Source: Prinsepia uniflora (taxonomy: Eukaryota; Streptophyta; Magnoliopsida; Rosales; Rosaceae). Taken from it: a stretch of DNA of 64,000 nt. The position numbers and the translations under genes are program-made. The notes under the pieces are model-generated. The model did not search any database. It saw only the letters and a list, made by a program, of their open reading frames with translations, and was not told where the DNA came from. The stretch is from positions 31,349,742-31,413,741 of the forward strand of contig CM064873.1 in the NCBI GenBank assembly GCA_032719365.1, written 5' to 3'. Positions 21,643-33,869 of the stretch are shown here, piece by piece (within the stretch, counting starts at the first letter, position 1; each line of letters starts with the position of its first letter).

Positions 21643-22095
21643 TTTTTTGTTAAAGTTTAATTTGGAAATATTGAGTGAGATTGGGGATACTCTAATAAAG
21701 TCAAAATTTTCTTTTATTTGTAATTTTTTTTTGATAATCTACAAAGAACACCCTCGATCATGTTTCTTATTTTAAATTTAAACCCTCAATCATGGTCCTT
21801 ATTTTAAATTTAAACTAAATGCACCAAATTTTTCTTTTAGGAGCTCTCTAAAATATTATTCTCCAACCACACTCCTTAATATTAATGGTATTAAATAATA
21901 ATAAAAAAAATGTATGTTTAAAATAATGCTAAAATTGTAACACTCAAATATAAAAGTCATGACATTAAATTTAAAGGAGTCATTAGAATTTAGAAGCTCA
22001 TTCTCCCTCTTCAAATTTGGGAGATCCTAGAGGTTAAGTTATTTTAGAAAATAGATAGCTGGTTTGTGATAAATTTTGGATTTTCTCTCTAAATA
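21643..22095. other. AT-rich spacer with a 32-bp tandem duplication
   Basis: No gene is visible. Two adjacent 32-bp units (21751-21782 and 21783-21814) share TTATTTTAAATTTAAA and CCCTC(G/A)ATCATG. Confidence 0.6.
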
Positions 22096-22096
22096 A

Positions 22097-22267
22097 TGCT
22101 ATTTGGATCCTCTAAATTGACCACATTTGGTGACCATGTTGATGTGGCAATCAATGAATGATATTATTTTAATAAATGAAAGTATTCTATATTATTATTA
22201 GACCATTCATTGATTGCCATATTAACATGGTCACTAAATGTGGTCAATTTAAAAAGTCCAAATAGCA
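22097..22267. mobile_element. MITE-like long inverted repeat (171 bp)
   Basis: The left arm 22097-22160 and right arm 22204-22267 are inverted copies over about 64 bp with few mismatches; the ends read TGCTATTTGG and CCAAATAGCA. The flanking triplets TAA and TAG would fit the three-base target duplication of PIF/Harbinger (Tourist-like) MITEs with one change. No coding capacity. Confidence 0.75.
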
Positions 22268-23037
22268 TAGCCCAAATTGATTTAGGAGCTCATTGAGCTA
22301 GTCCGTTAGGGATATTCAAATTTCCGCCATGAATTTTTAACCTTCTAGCAATCTATTCCCTAAAATTTTATTAATCTCATTATTCAATTATTATTAATGA
22401 CCGATTTCTCTTTTAGGCATACATTTCGTTTCATGTATGTTTTTGTTAGAATAATTCATTATATCAAGAAAAAGAAAGCACCAGTTAACAATAACAAAAG
22501 GTAAAACAGTTCAAATGAATAATATTGAATGAGTAACTTGTGATTTTTGAGTGAAGAATTAGATAAAATGTGTGTATATGTGCCATAAACAGAAATTTAC
22601 AGAAGTCATTTTCACGTTGTTCTTTGTCCCCTTAGTGTGTCTTTGACCGATTCTCATATTTCTAGCGTCGTTAGGCCAGCCAAAATGGGAGGCTGGATCC
22701 TCCCTAGACTACTTGTAATAAAGCCTCTATGAAAAAACCATCACCAATGGGAACCAAAATAGGCTACATCCACCCAAGTCTCACCGGAGACTTTCTTCAA
22801 AGGATGTCAAAATACAGTCTTCAACTCAGCCCTAGCAGCTCCTTTCTTGGCCACCCAAAGCCACTTTTTAGACAAAATTTGACAAAATTTAATGTGGTTT
22901 CCCCTTAATCAATTTAATGTGGGTTCCCCTTAATCAATTGAATGCATGCTAATTCGTTCTTCTTTTTTCTGGTTGGGCATTTGGCACATGAATTGGATGC
23001 ATATTACTGTTTCTCTTTTCTTCTCATTGGACAACGG

Positions 23038-23071
<34 letters not shown>

Positions 23072-23257
23072 CCCCTAAATTTCAATTTTTTTTGTATAAA
23101 GGTTCCTGGATGACCCGCATTAGGTTCTTCCGCTTGGAGAGGTCGAGACTGATCTCGAGGACCGCATCAAGGAGGCATAGTTCTGACACAGAAAATGTAG
23201 CATTAATGGATCATCATGCAATTCTATTAAAGACAATACCGCTTCTATGATACAAAA
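22268..23257. other. Unassigned stretch with a short tandem duplication and AT microsatellite
   Basis: I see no gene. Two adjacent units of about 25 bp (22886-22910, 22911-22936) share AATTTAATGTGG and TTCCCCTTAATC. The part 23090-23257 is moderately GC-rich without a long frame. It forms the left flank of element B. Confidence 0.4.
23041..23070. repeat. (TA)15 microsatellite
   Basis: Fifteen uninterrupted TA units. Confidence 0.97.
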
Positions 23258-26200
23258 TGACACACCCTAACCTGGATATTCACGGGAAAATTTGTGGTTC
23301 AAGGATGTTGACTGACAGGTGGACATGGTCACTCACGTGTCGAAACCAGGGATGTAAATTGATTGTTTAGGAAGGATAAGGCGTAAAAACGATAAATAAG
23401 TTCCAAGTAAGTTCCAGAAAATATGATACAGAATTCAAATAATTAACATAGGTCCTGAGGGGTAAATGAAGTAAATAAAATAACTTGGGAATGCTATCTT
23501 GTACATGAGAAGGATGTATTAGAATTGTAACTTGCACTGTCCTCCTCGAAGATGGTCTCGAGCGGCCTTGGTCCTGAGGGGTGTAAGAAAAACCAAAGGT
23601 GAGTAGACCCAAATTTCTAATTCAGTGAAAAACAATTAATTAGACCGTTTTTACCCCTCGGTTGTAGAAAACAAGTATAAATAAAACGAGAGTCATACAT
23701 TGCATCGTCTACGATGAATATAAATATTATGCCTCACTATGAATTAAGCAATATCACCAATAAGAACATGCATAAGTCATAACCCGTACATACACACACT
23801 AATCTCATGCTCTTGAGTCGCTCAACAGAACTAGGTATCCTGCTTACGTACCACGACCACATGAAGGACTGGGTGCATTGCAGCATCACCACGAGTCCCC
23901 TAGAGCTCAGGGACATGACTAGCGCTTTTAACTAAATAGCGTGCAGTGCAGGTGAACGATCACGTGGAGGTTGATCTATGGCCTACATAGAGGTACTAGA
24001 TACCCGCTACTCTTAAGTGGATTCTAACATACTGCCTCATCCATGCCCCGATGTCTAGTATGTAATGCGACTTAAAACTCGATTGTATACGACTATGCAT
24101 AACCCATAAGAATTGCATAACTGGAGCATTCAAAAAAGTATCACAAGGCAAGCGTCGATGCAATCTTCACAATAATATAGGCAGTAAATCAAGTAATCAT
24201 GCTTGGTAAATATGCATAAGGAAAGTATTGTAAAACGTGCAATCAAGTAAAAATATAGAATAGGTTTAGATAAGGGGGTCCACTCATAAATAATCGGGGA
24301 TAAAATCTCCTGATGTAAAAGGGTCCAAGAATGCCCCTCCCTACGAATTCCCTGTTCCAAAATCCAAAAGGACCATTAATGTTTAATCGTAATGATATGG
24401 AGCTTTTCTAGTGATTAAGGGCTCAACGAACGGTTTAGGAAAGGCTTTTTAAGGAGTCCATAAAGAATTTGGGGTTATAGGTGCCCAAAACAGCCTTCAA
24501 GCACCCAAAACAGCCTTCGCATGCTTACACGCGCTTGGAACTCGGTTTACATGTTTGCACACGTTCCGACGTGCTCGTGCGCGCACATATGGTCTTGCAT
24601 ACGCGCGAACTCGCTCGCTTGCATGAGTACGAACTCGCCCGCAAGTGTACTGGCTCATCGCCGTCATCACGCTTGACACAACAACAGAGCCATCGCCGTC
24701 TCCATCGTACACGGTGGTTGTTTTCTGCAAAAAGATGCCAATTTATCAACCAGCACAAAAAATTCTCAGGAATTCATAATTAGTGGGCTTTGAAGGTTGG
24801 AAACTACCTAAATGGGCCGTCACGCGACCGGGGCTTCAGTTCTTCTTGAGTTACTTTCGGCTCTAATGAAGTTCCCGAAGGATGAGCCTCTTTCCACTTT
24901 TTCAATAACAGCAGGTAAGAATTCAATTTTTCGGCAGCCCAATGAGTTCCACGGTGTGTTGAAGGTCAAGGGATTTTACCTGAGGGAACTGATCTCAGAA
25001 CAAAGCCTATGGGTTCTTCACGAACCCATATCTCAGCGACTGTTCGTCGTTCACAGCCTTATAGAAAAGGACATGCGAGGACACATAGGGGTCAGAAGCG
25101 TTGCAAGGAGTTCGAAAATGTAACCCTTGAAAGGTGAGCTTACATAGGGTGAGCGTTAGCTAACTTCCGGCGACCTTCTGCAACTCTGGCCGCCGCATGC
25201 TCATTCGTGGCCACTATAGGAAAACCACATGCAATGGGTCTGTCAGGAAGCTTTCATTAGGACGAAGAAATTTACATTGAGTTCTTAAGCTAAGGATTAC
25301 CTGGAGCCTCCAGAAGTCACGATGAAAGAGGTGTGGAGGAGTCACGTCGTTTGAAGCGAAGGGAGAGTTCACAGTGTCTAGAGACTCACTGGAGCTTTCT
25401 GAAATTGTTCTCATACCTCTTTGTGCAGATGAGGGGTAGGAGGCGTAAGGCTCGAGCTTCTTGGGGTATTAGGTGGTGTGGGAAATGGGCAACACCATAT
25501 TTACTTGGTTTGGTGAAAAGGGTCCGACCAGCGATTCAGAACACCCAACCCCAAATGGGGTACGGTTTCGATCCAAATCACCAAATCGACCGACTCATAC
25601 ATTTAAGGTAAATTGAGGATAAAATATGACTTAGTTACCTATGCGAACTGAATAAATGTTGAGTTTATGGAATCATTTACTTAAAATTCTGTACGGATTA
25701 TATATACCATAACGTACCGGGATTTTCTTAATCTATTGTAACCCGTACCAGAACCCATTTTTCGTACCGAACCGACCCGCGAACCAGGTAACATTGGGCA
25801 ACACGGTTAAGTGAGGATATTAGAGTGGTGGTGTGTCGAGGCGTTCCTTTTCTGTGCCTCTAGCCCGGTGTTCAAGTGAAGCCGTGTTGTGTGCGATTTT
25901 GGTGTTTTTCTTTTAAGGAAGACGATGCAAAATGGTCATGTCCCCCATTTGTTTAGACATGATTTAGTGTGTCTTTCTTGAGAACACAAACCTTGTGCAT
26001 GAGTGAAACCTGTCCTCAAGGTGCAGCCAAGGTGCCTTCTCTGATTGGCCTCAAAGTGGCCCAATAGTCCATTTTAGTGTAATGTACTTCGAGAAAGCTA
26101 ACTTGTCCAAATTAAGATAAGAGTTGTTTTGTAATCAAATTTGGGCCATTTTTGGGCCATATACACCAGATGGTTTAATGGGGTCTTGCGATCCCAAGGA

Positions 26201-26429
26201 TGGACCTTGATTGTTGGGCTTAGCTTATTGGGTGCTACAAGGAACTTAGTGGGCACAAGCTTCATGATTTTGTCGTTTGGGCCCCCATAACCGAAATAAA
26301 CCAAGCCCAATTCGGTTAGATTATCGAGCACAAGTATACTTAAAGATTCAGGTTGGACTACTGGGGTTAAAATAAGAATTTTTATAATTTCATTTTCTAA
26401 CTAGTGGTATAGCCGTACATGATGTAACA
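23258..26429 (-). mobile_element. Element B 3' LTR (3172 bp)
   Basis: On the minus strand it starts TGTTACATC at 26429, just after a polypurine tract (plus strand TTCTACCCCCTT, 26430-26441), and ends GGTGTGTCA at 23258. It belongs to the same broad class as the other gypsy LTRs: the inverted pair is present as GTGAGTAGAC (23599-23608) and GTCCACTCAT (24278-24287). A GC-rich region lies near 24530-24700. It is a distinct and diverged subfamily. The second LTR is outside the window. Confidence 0.78.
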
Positions 26430-26915
26430 TTCTACCCCCTTAGAGAAATTTCATCCCCAAATTTTTTTATTGAAACTCAAAGAAAAATACAAGGAAAAAA
26501 ATATAGGACAACATCATAGATCCTAGACTTAGAATAAATGGGGTTACTCTTCTTCCATTTGATTTTCCCGTTGCCATGTTGCCTCTTTGTCGATGTGGTT
26601 CCTCCATATCACGTTGACAAGTGGTATGATTTGATTTATCAATACTGTCTCTTTACGATCCAGAATTGCTACGGGCTGCTCCTCGTAGGAGAAGTCTGGG
26701 TTAACTCTTAGTGGCTGAGTTGGCGGGAGCACATAAGATGTGTTAGGTACGTGTTTCCTCAGTAAGGAGACATGAAACACATTATGCATCACAAATAACT
26801 TTGGGGGTAGATCTAGTCGATAAGTAATGTCACCAGTATGTTTGAGGATCGATTAAGATTTGATAAATTCGGGGCTCATTATTCCCTATTTCCCAAACCG
26901 AACTACTCCCGGAGA
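26430..26915 (-). pseudogene. pol: Element B integrase GPY/F remnant and chromodomain-like tail
   Basis: The minus-strand reading from about 26915 gives VVRFGK, a decayed GPY/F segment with a stop, then ITYRLDLPPKL and VHNVFHVSL-type sequence (MHNVFHVSLLRKHVP). The tail SYEEQPVAILDRKETVL and PLVNVIWRN with KEATW is the chromodomain-like end as in TE1. It is joined directly to RT at about 26915, so RNase H and the integrase core are missing. A GGAG repeat at the junction suggests microhomology. The polypurine tract follows. Confidence 0.82.
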
Positions 26916-27592
26916 CCTTTGGAGTAGATCAATATATTGTTGATAAACACAATGACAAACCGATCCAAGTAAGGTCGAAAAACTTTGTTCATCAAGTCCA
27001 TGAAAGCAACTGGAGCATTGGTTAGCCCAAACGGTAAAACTCAGAATTCCTAGTGACTGTAGCACATTCGGAACACTGTCTTTGGGATGTTTTCCTCTCT
27101 GATTCGTAGTTGATGATAACCTGATTGTAAATCAATCTTGGAAAACACTTGTGCGCCCTTAAGATGGTCGAACAAGTCATCAATTCGTGGTAATGGGTAG
27201 CGATTCTTAATAGTCACTTGGTTGAGTCTATGGTAGTCGATGCATAGCATTATAGATCCATCCTTCTTCTTTACAAACAGTACTGGCGCTCCACAAGGGG
27301 AGGTACTAGGCTGAATAAAGCCTTTCTCCAATAGTTTCTGGTGTTGCAGGCTAAGTTCTCGTAGCTCGACCGGGACATCCTATAAGGTGTTAGGGAAATG
27401 GGTCCAGTACCTATAACTGGTCGATAGTGAACTCGATCTCACGTGCATGTGGTAAGCCAGGTAGGTCCTCGAGAAAAACAACGGGGAATTCGCTCATAAT
27501 AGGAACATGTTGAAGCTGGACCATTGACTTATCAATCGCTACTACATGAGCCAGATAACTGATAGAAGTTTTATCCAACAAAGAATGATGAA
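26916..27592 (-). pseudogene. pol: Element B reverse transcriptase and protease-RT linker
   Basis: The minus strand reads SYLAHVV, VVFLEDLPGLP, REIEFTIDQL (27560-27411), then GAPVLFVKKKDGSIMLCIDY, NRYPLPRIDDLFDHLKGAQ, SKIDLQSGYHQL (27331-27050) and, after a stop, LPFGLTNAP and VIVFINNILIYSK. The catalytic FIDD motif reads FINN: both aspartates are changed to asparagine, each a single transition. The C-terminal half of RT runs into the deletion at about 26915. Confidence 0.88.
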
Positions 27593-30500
27593 TGATAACT
27601 CCTAGTGTAATACTTTGCAAGTGCACAAAATCATATAACAAGTACAGTAGGTTTGCAAAGGTTGATCCCTTGGACTTGTTCAACGTGAATCCACTTAGTT
27701 TAGAATGAAATTACTTGGTTAAAAAGACAAAAAACGTTTTCGGGGTGGGGGGACGTGGGGTTAGGATGATGATTAGCATGAAATTGTAAAAGGACAACAA
27801 AGTGCAAAACAATGGAAACTTGATTGGATGATTAAGACGAATTAGGGCCTATTATCCACCTTTACCAATTATAGTTCTCATTAGATTTCCTTGATCTAAT
27901 TACTATGCATCTTTCTGAATTAAGTGCCCATGCAAGGGTCCGGCTAAAGCTCACCCCACACCTATTATCTTATTTTAGATTGCCTATTTTAAGCGTGATG
28001 TCCCCCTCTTAATACGTCTATTATCCATGGTGCGTGATAATGCATAAAACACGAAGAAGATTGGATGACACTACACTATTCCTAGAAAAGTGATGTGCAA
28101 ATTTAGTAGGTTATGTAACGACCCGTCCCTTATTTTAGGGATTAATGACAGATTAGCGAGACTAATCGGGAATTAGTCGAGAATTAACGGACGTTCAGGG
28201 CGAAATTACGATTTTGGCCCTAGACGAGGGTAAAAAGTTGACTTTTGACCCGGGAGGTCTAATGGCCGACGGCCGAGGACCGTTAAGTAGATTGGAACGA
28301 TACTAATTCGTAGACAGGGGGCACGTTGAAATCGGACATTCGACGGAAAAGTTACGGTTCACGAAAGTTCGAACGTGCTATTGCACATTTTACGAGGCGA
28401 GGGACTTTTGGACTTAAGTGGGGCCCAAATATTTTGGATAGGCCCAATGGATCAGTGACAAGTGTCACCCATCCATTGCCCAGCCCAAACAATTCATGCA
28501 TATCCCCTTTTCTTTGTTCTATCGTTTTTCTCCATTTTCCCAACCAAAACCGATCCATCCTTCCACCCCAATCCAAACCCTTAACCCCTATGATCATATG
28601 TGAAACCAAGAGAGTGAGTGGAAGGCTAGAGGATGATGGTTCCTGGCCAGGACGGTGCCGCCATGGACAACGGAGGCAACTTGTGCAGGTAATCGGTTTT
28701 TACCGGTTTCCTTCCATTTTCGATTTTACACGTTAGGGGCCATTTTGAGTAATCATAATAAGTTAGTTAGGTGCTAAGAAGTTGTTAAGAAGGTTTTGGT
28801 GGTGGTTCACGGCTGAGGAGGCCCTGGAAAGTTCTGAAAATATTGAATCGTGAGGGACAAATCGGGTTCATGGGTTTTAGTAGGTTTTCGGTGTTTTGAA
28901 TTACATATTTGGGTTCTTAAGATCGAATTAGGGAGATTATAATTGATTAGGGAGAAAAAGGGTGAAGAATGGACGGTTTAGACGCCTGAACTGGCCACGC
29001 CGATTCGGCTGGACCACAGTTGGAGGAAAAATCGGGGCGACCGGTTCGAACCGACTAGACCGAGGTTGAAGAAAACTGTAGCACAGGCGCGTGGCTCCCA
29101 TGCACAGCCACTTCAGGTGGCGCGTGCGGGCTTGTGGGGGAGATTTTGGGGGTCGTTCCACCATGTGAAATCATCTATTCGATGTAACGAACATTTTGAG
29201 ACTGATTTCGAGTCGATCGGACATCGTCTCGATATAGTTAGGGTTGTCCGAAAATTTCGGAGCGCATTTAAAAATAGTTAAAAATCCGAAAAATTAGGGG
29301 GCTTTATTGAGGGGTTAATTAAGTAGTTAGTAACCCTCTAAAGTGAATTGAACAAGTTTTGGGAACCCCGAAGAAGAAAATTGACCCGAAAAAGGCGTAC
29401 AACATGCGTATCGAGGCGCTAGCGCGAACGGTCTGTGAGTGGACTTCCGTTTATGAATCGATGCATTCATAAATGTTTTATAAATATTTTAATATATGTT
29501 TTGTGATGCCTTGAGTGCATTTTTGTGTGTGTTTACGTATTCGGACGTATTTGAGGTTTCAGGTTTTATACGTGCTTATACGCGCTTATGCTTTTGGTTT
29601 TAATGAAATGGTTTTGAAAGGGTAAAATCGGGCATGAGACCCAATTGATTTTGGTTGGACTCGGGCATGAGGCCCTATTGATGACCTACGGGTCTGAGTC
29701 GTGGTCGCGACGGATGTTGTGTGCACGGCTACGGACGACGTGATGCTCGCCTCCGAATTGGGTTGCGTTCCCTCTGGAGAGGTCACGATGCACATTTCGT
29801 TGTCAAGCAGCCACTGGAGGCTCAAATTTGGAGTGCTAACGGTATAGGAGATCGATCGGTGGTGTGTGCACCATGTCCTAGAGTTGGTCGCGGCAGTGAT
29901 CTGTTCACGGCGACATACCAGGATTGAGAGCGGTCCTGGATTGATGGTTGCACGCATCACTCTGATTCGAATCGTGATTGAGCCTGAGGGTTCGGGCTCA
30001 ACGCCCCATTGACTTATAAGTTCGGGCTTGAGTCCTAGTTCATTGTGAAATCGGGCTAGAGGCCCTGTTGAGTTGTACGTTTGGGCTAAAGGCCCAGTTG
30101 AATTGTGTTATCAGGCGTGAGTCCCATTTATGGTTTTCTTATACTAGTATGTATATACCCTCCTTACGAGCGTATTGGTTGGTCTCCTCCAGACGTCGAC
30201 CTGGAGAGTCACGATCCACTACACAGAATGGGTATCCCCATAGGGATCCCATTCTAGGAGTGGGAGTTTTGATGTGGACTAGGACTAGATTCCGGAGAGA
30301 TGACCGGACTAGATCCGGAGATAGAGCCTCCTAGATGGAGAATTCCTAGGAGAAGTCTCGGAGTGAGATTCCAAGTAGTATGCATACTTATATATATAGA
30401 AATCGTGACATATATCGGGGATTTGTTCCCTAGGGGCTGTGTGCCCCGAGTTGACATCAGAGGATGTCTAGGATGGGTTATATATATATATATATATATC

Positions 30501-32265
30501 TATGTATATGCGTATGAGTTTTCACTGAGACGGTGTTGGGCTGAGACCCACGCGTGTTGGTTTTGGGCTGAGACCCACAGGTGTTGGACTCGGCTGAGTT
30601 CCCAACTACTTTGATTGGATTTTGGGCTAAGGCCCCATGTTATATATTTGAGAAATGGTTTTTGAATGCATGCATATGTTTTTAATGAAGGGCATAAAGG
30701 TCTTTTTGATGAAAATGTTTTTATAAAACTTTGGTTTTTTCCACTCACAGTTTTTGTGTTTTGAATGCCCTTTAGGTTGATCGCGGATGCGGGCTGTAGC
30801 AGAGACGAGACATCACATTCCTCCACCGGATCCTAGCGTACTCTAATAGTCCCAGTTCGGCTAAGTATGGAAGTATCCCTGGTCTGACACTTCGTGTCAG
30901 ACGGGAGCAGGCACATCCCACGCTAATCCCAAGGGATTTGGGACGGGTCCTGTCAGGTCATGAGTTTAGATTACGATTAAAAGTCCTCCTCTTAACTGTG
31001 ATGCTATAAATTGCAAGAAGATATTATGGTCTGTCAAGAAATTACATCTACAATTATCCACAAACAACGTGATCAAGCTTATAAGCGTAAATTGAGTTCA
31101 TGAAGCGCAGTAATCTAACAAATTCAGTTATGCATAACAATCATAATCAAGAGCCAAAAATCAAAATACGAACTAACTTAGGGCTTCAAACAACCCTAAT
31201 CCTAAAGTAAACTACTCCACATATCCAAGTTAACAAACATCATAATTGAATTCATATAAACTTGAAGGGATTAAGGATTAAGAAACACAAATACTAAGAG
31301 GGATGAGGCATGAGAGAAGTGGTGCAAACACTTCTTCTTCTCGCAAGCTTCACGTCACAATCAAGGTGCAAGAATGGAATCCAAAAGCTTGAAGAAGAAT
31401 TGTAAAATGCGGCTAACTTTATGTGAAGTTTAAGTAGAAATTTCGACATAGTTTTTGCACCTCGAGAGGTAAATTCAACGTCCAAACAATGAGAGAAAAT
31501 TAACTATTTATGTGCCTCCCATCTGACCTAGCTTCTCCCTAAAGAAATGGGAAAACAAACCTAAAACTAAGGAGGAAAACACACTTAGCCGTGAAAGACC
31601 ATCCTAGCCGCTTTCTTGGATCCTTCTTTGATAAGGAATCCCTTTTTCCTACTTCTTTTCCACTTATTGACTTCGACTTTGACTAGGAATTCATTTAATC
31701 TTCTTTTCCAAGTCAAATCACAAGAGTCCTCATAAAATAAGGAAGAGATAATGCGACTAGGGAAGGTTCCTTAACCATAGCCGTGTTTGTTGAGTTTCTT
31801 GGTTTACAAAAAAGTCTTTCATTCATGTTTCTTGCATCTCTAACTCCAGGTTTGAAGAGGAAATTATTAAGTCTTCTTATCCACATCAATCCACATAATT
31901 CCTCATTGCAAATGGAAGGGAAATTGCGGCTAGGGATACTTGCTGCACAAGTAAGTCCATTTATCCCCTAATCACATTTTTGGGATATTAGAGCTTAGTC
32001 GTGGCTTTTGAGTAGTCTTGTTGGATCTTGGCCGTGTGAATGAAAGATGATGTGTCCCTTTGTGAGTCCTTGTTGATTTATTGAAGAATTAGCCTTGGAA
32101 AGATCACATTTCATTGCAAAAACATGATTTAAACCTCAACTGAACAACCTGCACAAACTTCACAAAAGAGATCATTTTCTTTTATTGATTGAGCAATTAT
32201 AATCAAAAGATAAGCAAAAGGAATAAGAAATAACATTGAAACAATGCTTAATTTGTGACTTATCA
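27593..32265 (-). mobile_element. Tat/Ogre-like LTR, interrupted by a gypsy solo LTR
   Basis: On the minus strand it starts TGATAAGTCACAAATTAAGC at 32265 and ends GGAGTTATCA at 27593. It is directly preceded by the 3' signature TTTTGCTAAGGGACTAGC (minus, near 32290) and GAGGGTATT, which I know from Tat/Ogre-type elements. Excluding the solo LTR at 28114-30955 it is about 1.83 kb. The sequence reads smoothly across that insertion. No coding frames are expected or seen. Confidence 0.72.
28114..30955 (+). mobile_element. Solo gypsy LTR (2842 bp)
   Basis: It starts TGTAACGACCCGTCCC and ends GGGTCCTGTCA. The flanks GGTTA (28109-28113) and GGTCA (30956-30960) form a target duplication with one change. 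It carries the inverted pair (29435-29444; 30739-30748, first base changed) and many GGGC...GCCC hairpin units (29626-30120 and 30530-30640). It also has an AT tract at 30481-30499 and the U5 stem GTCTGACAC/GTGTCAGAC near 30882-30902. Confidence 0.93.
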
Positions 32266-33146
32266 AATACCCTCAAACCTATCTTTTGCTAGTCCCTTAG
32301 CAAAACAGAAAACAAAAGACTTGATCTAGTTAAGATAAGCATTTAAACCCCTAAGTTCACCTAGTAGGAGGAGTTTGGAGGAGTTTTGTCTCTTGAGGGT
32401 TATAGCAGCACAATACCCATAAACGTCTTACTTACACAACTAAAATACTAGAAATCATGCATCAACAAGTTAATAAGAATCAAGAATAGAAATTGAACTC
32501 ACAAAACCAAGAAACATGCCATAACCGTGAACTCAATGTGTCAAGTGTTTATACCGACATCTCAAATAATCAAACTAGGAAAAAATGTCATCTAAACACC
32601 CTAGAAAGGTTTCACCTCGACTCTAATCCTCACTAGGCATCTCTCAATGCACACACGAATCCTAAGACTATCACTCAACAAGCATATATGATGAGTTTAT
32701 GTAAAGGAAATCAAGTTAATCACATATGAATTTCAATGAAGAATAGCACTTTTTATGGAAATATGATCTCAATAAGGAATTGAAGTTTAAAATAGAGATG
32801 TGTACCTTAATCCTTTGCATAACCATCCAAAAGATCAATAGGTCTTCATTAAAGGGTTGTAATTGGGCTAGGTTCTTAGGTTTAGAAATGAAGGTTGGAA
32901 TATTCAAAGAACCTAAACCGCATCAAGGAATGAGAAATCATGACTCGAACCTTGAGTGTTGGATAATGAAACCATGTTTAAGCTCACACAATGCTCTAAT
33001 TGAGGTACTTGGCTTACTTGACTTAGCTCTAAGTCCATTGAACTCTTTTTGTTCTTTCTTTTTCTAATCATTTTTTTCTTCTCTTTTCATGATTTCTAAT
33101 CGCAATTTCTTTTCTTTTCTTTGCTTCTTTTCTTTTCTTTTTGCTA
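32266..33146 (-). mobile_element. 3' untranslated interior of the Tat/Ogre-like element, truncated
   Basis: It is adjacent to the LTR start and begins with the presumed polypurine tract (minus GGTTTGAGGGTATT, plus 32266-32279). It shows no coding frame. It ends in a TTTTCTTTTC-rich tract (33060-33143), the A/G-rich run on the sense strand that such elements have before their 3' signature. The element stops here against gypsy B sequence; gag-pol and the other LTR are absent. Confidence 0.6.
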
Positions 33147-33869
33147 ATGAACTGGATTCTTGTTTATATGAGCTGAGCCAATTCCTAAGGGTCACGTTGA
33201 AATCAACAATTCCCAAGGGTATGAAGTTTGCCATTAATAATTTACCCTCAACGAAGATGAAACAGTTCTTGCTCTCATAAGAGACAAAGCAGACTTCCCT
33301 TTTAGAGAGGGCCACACTTAACAGGGTCTCAACTGGGGTGAAAATTAGTTCCGCCTATTGAGCAAATGATGGGGACAACATGGAGTTGATGGCACCAGGG
33401 TCAATTAAAACTAGAGCTGGTAAAATAAAAACAAGCAACATACCAACAATCACATCAAGGTTGAACTTAGACTCCTACTGAATAAGGGTGAAGATGCGCC
33501 CAGTAGCTGTGCCCCCAGCTCGACCACCTCGATTCCCTTGTCCTCGATTTCCTCAACTAACGGACCTGTTCGATGTTCCACTACCGGATGCCCTTCCAAT
33601 AGTTTGTTGTAACCGACCTGCTTGAGTCTGCATAGGGGAAAGCTTCGGGTACTGGGGATTGTACTCAATTGAATGCGTTGTAGTCCCAAATTATTGAGGC
33701 GTGGAGCTTGGATATTAATAGGAGGCCCTATAAGACTGAGTAAAGGTCCTAAAATGCTGAAGTTGTGTCTGGATAGATGGTAGTCGAGGGTTTCTTGGTG
33801 GAATGAAAGAGGTTACTGCTGACTAGCTGCGAGTAGAGCATTGAGATGTCTCTGATTACTAGGGAAATC
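33147..33869 (-). pseudogene. gag-pol: Element B gag end and protease remnant
   Basis: The minus strand from about 33700 gives a Gly/Arg-rich GNRGQGNRGGRAG linker, then VLIDPGAINSM, a protease active site DPGA in place of D-S/T-G, then GIVDFNVTL and NWLSSY corresponding to the FDVILGMDWLS motif. It is therefore the same element as 26430-27592, upstream part, separated by the Tat-like insertion. Several stops and frameshifts are present, and about 120 bp of protease are missing at the junction. A zinc knuckle was not seen. It is cut at 33869 by element G. Confidence 0.72.

Noticed and set aside
22440..23257. Possible remnant of a host gene
   Set aside because: Composition is somewhat mixed but there is no frame beyond background and no recognisable motif.
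24481..25123. Possible host exons (100- and 103-codon plus-strand frames)
   Set aside because: They lie within the LTR of element B, antisense to it, in its GC-rich part. No known domain, no splice context.
28326..29281. Plus-strand frames of 136 and 71 codons
   Set aside because: Both are inside the solo LTR 28114-30955 and correspond to LTR blocks also found, in other frames, in C and TE1.
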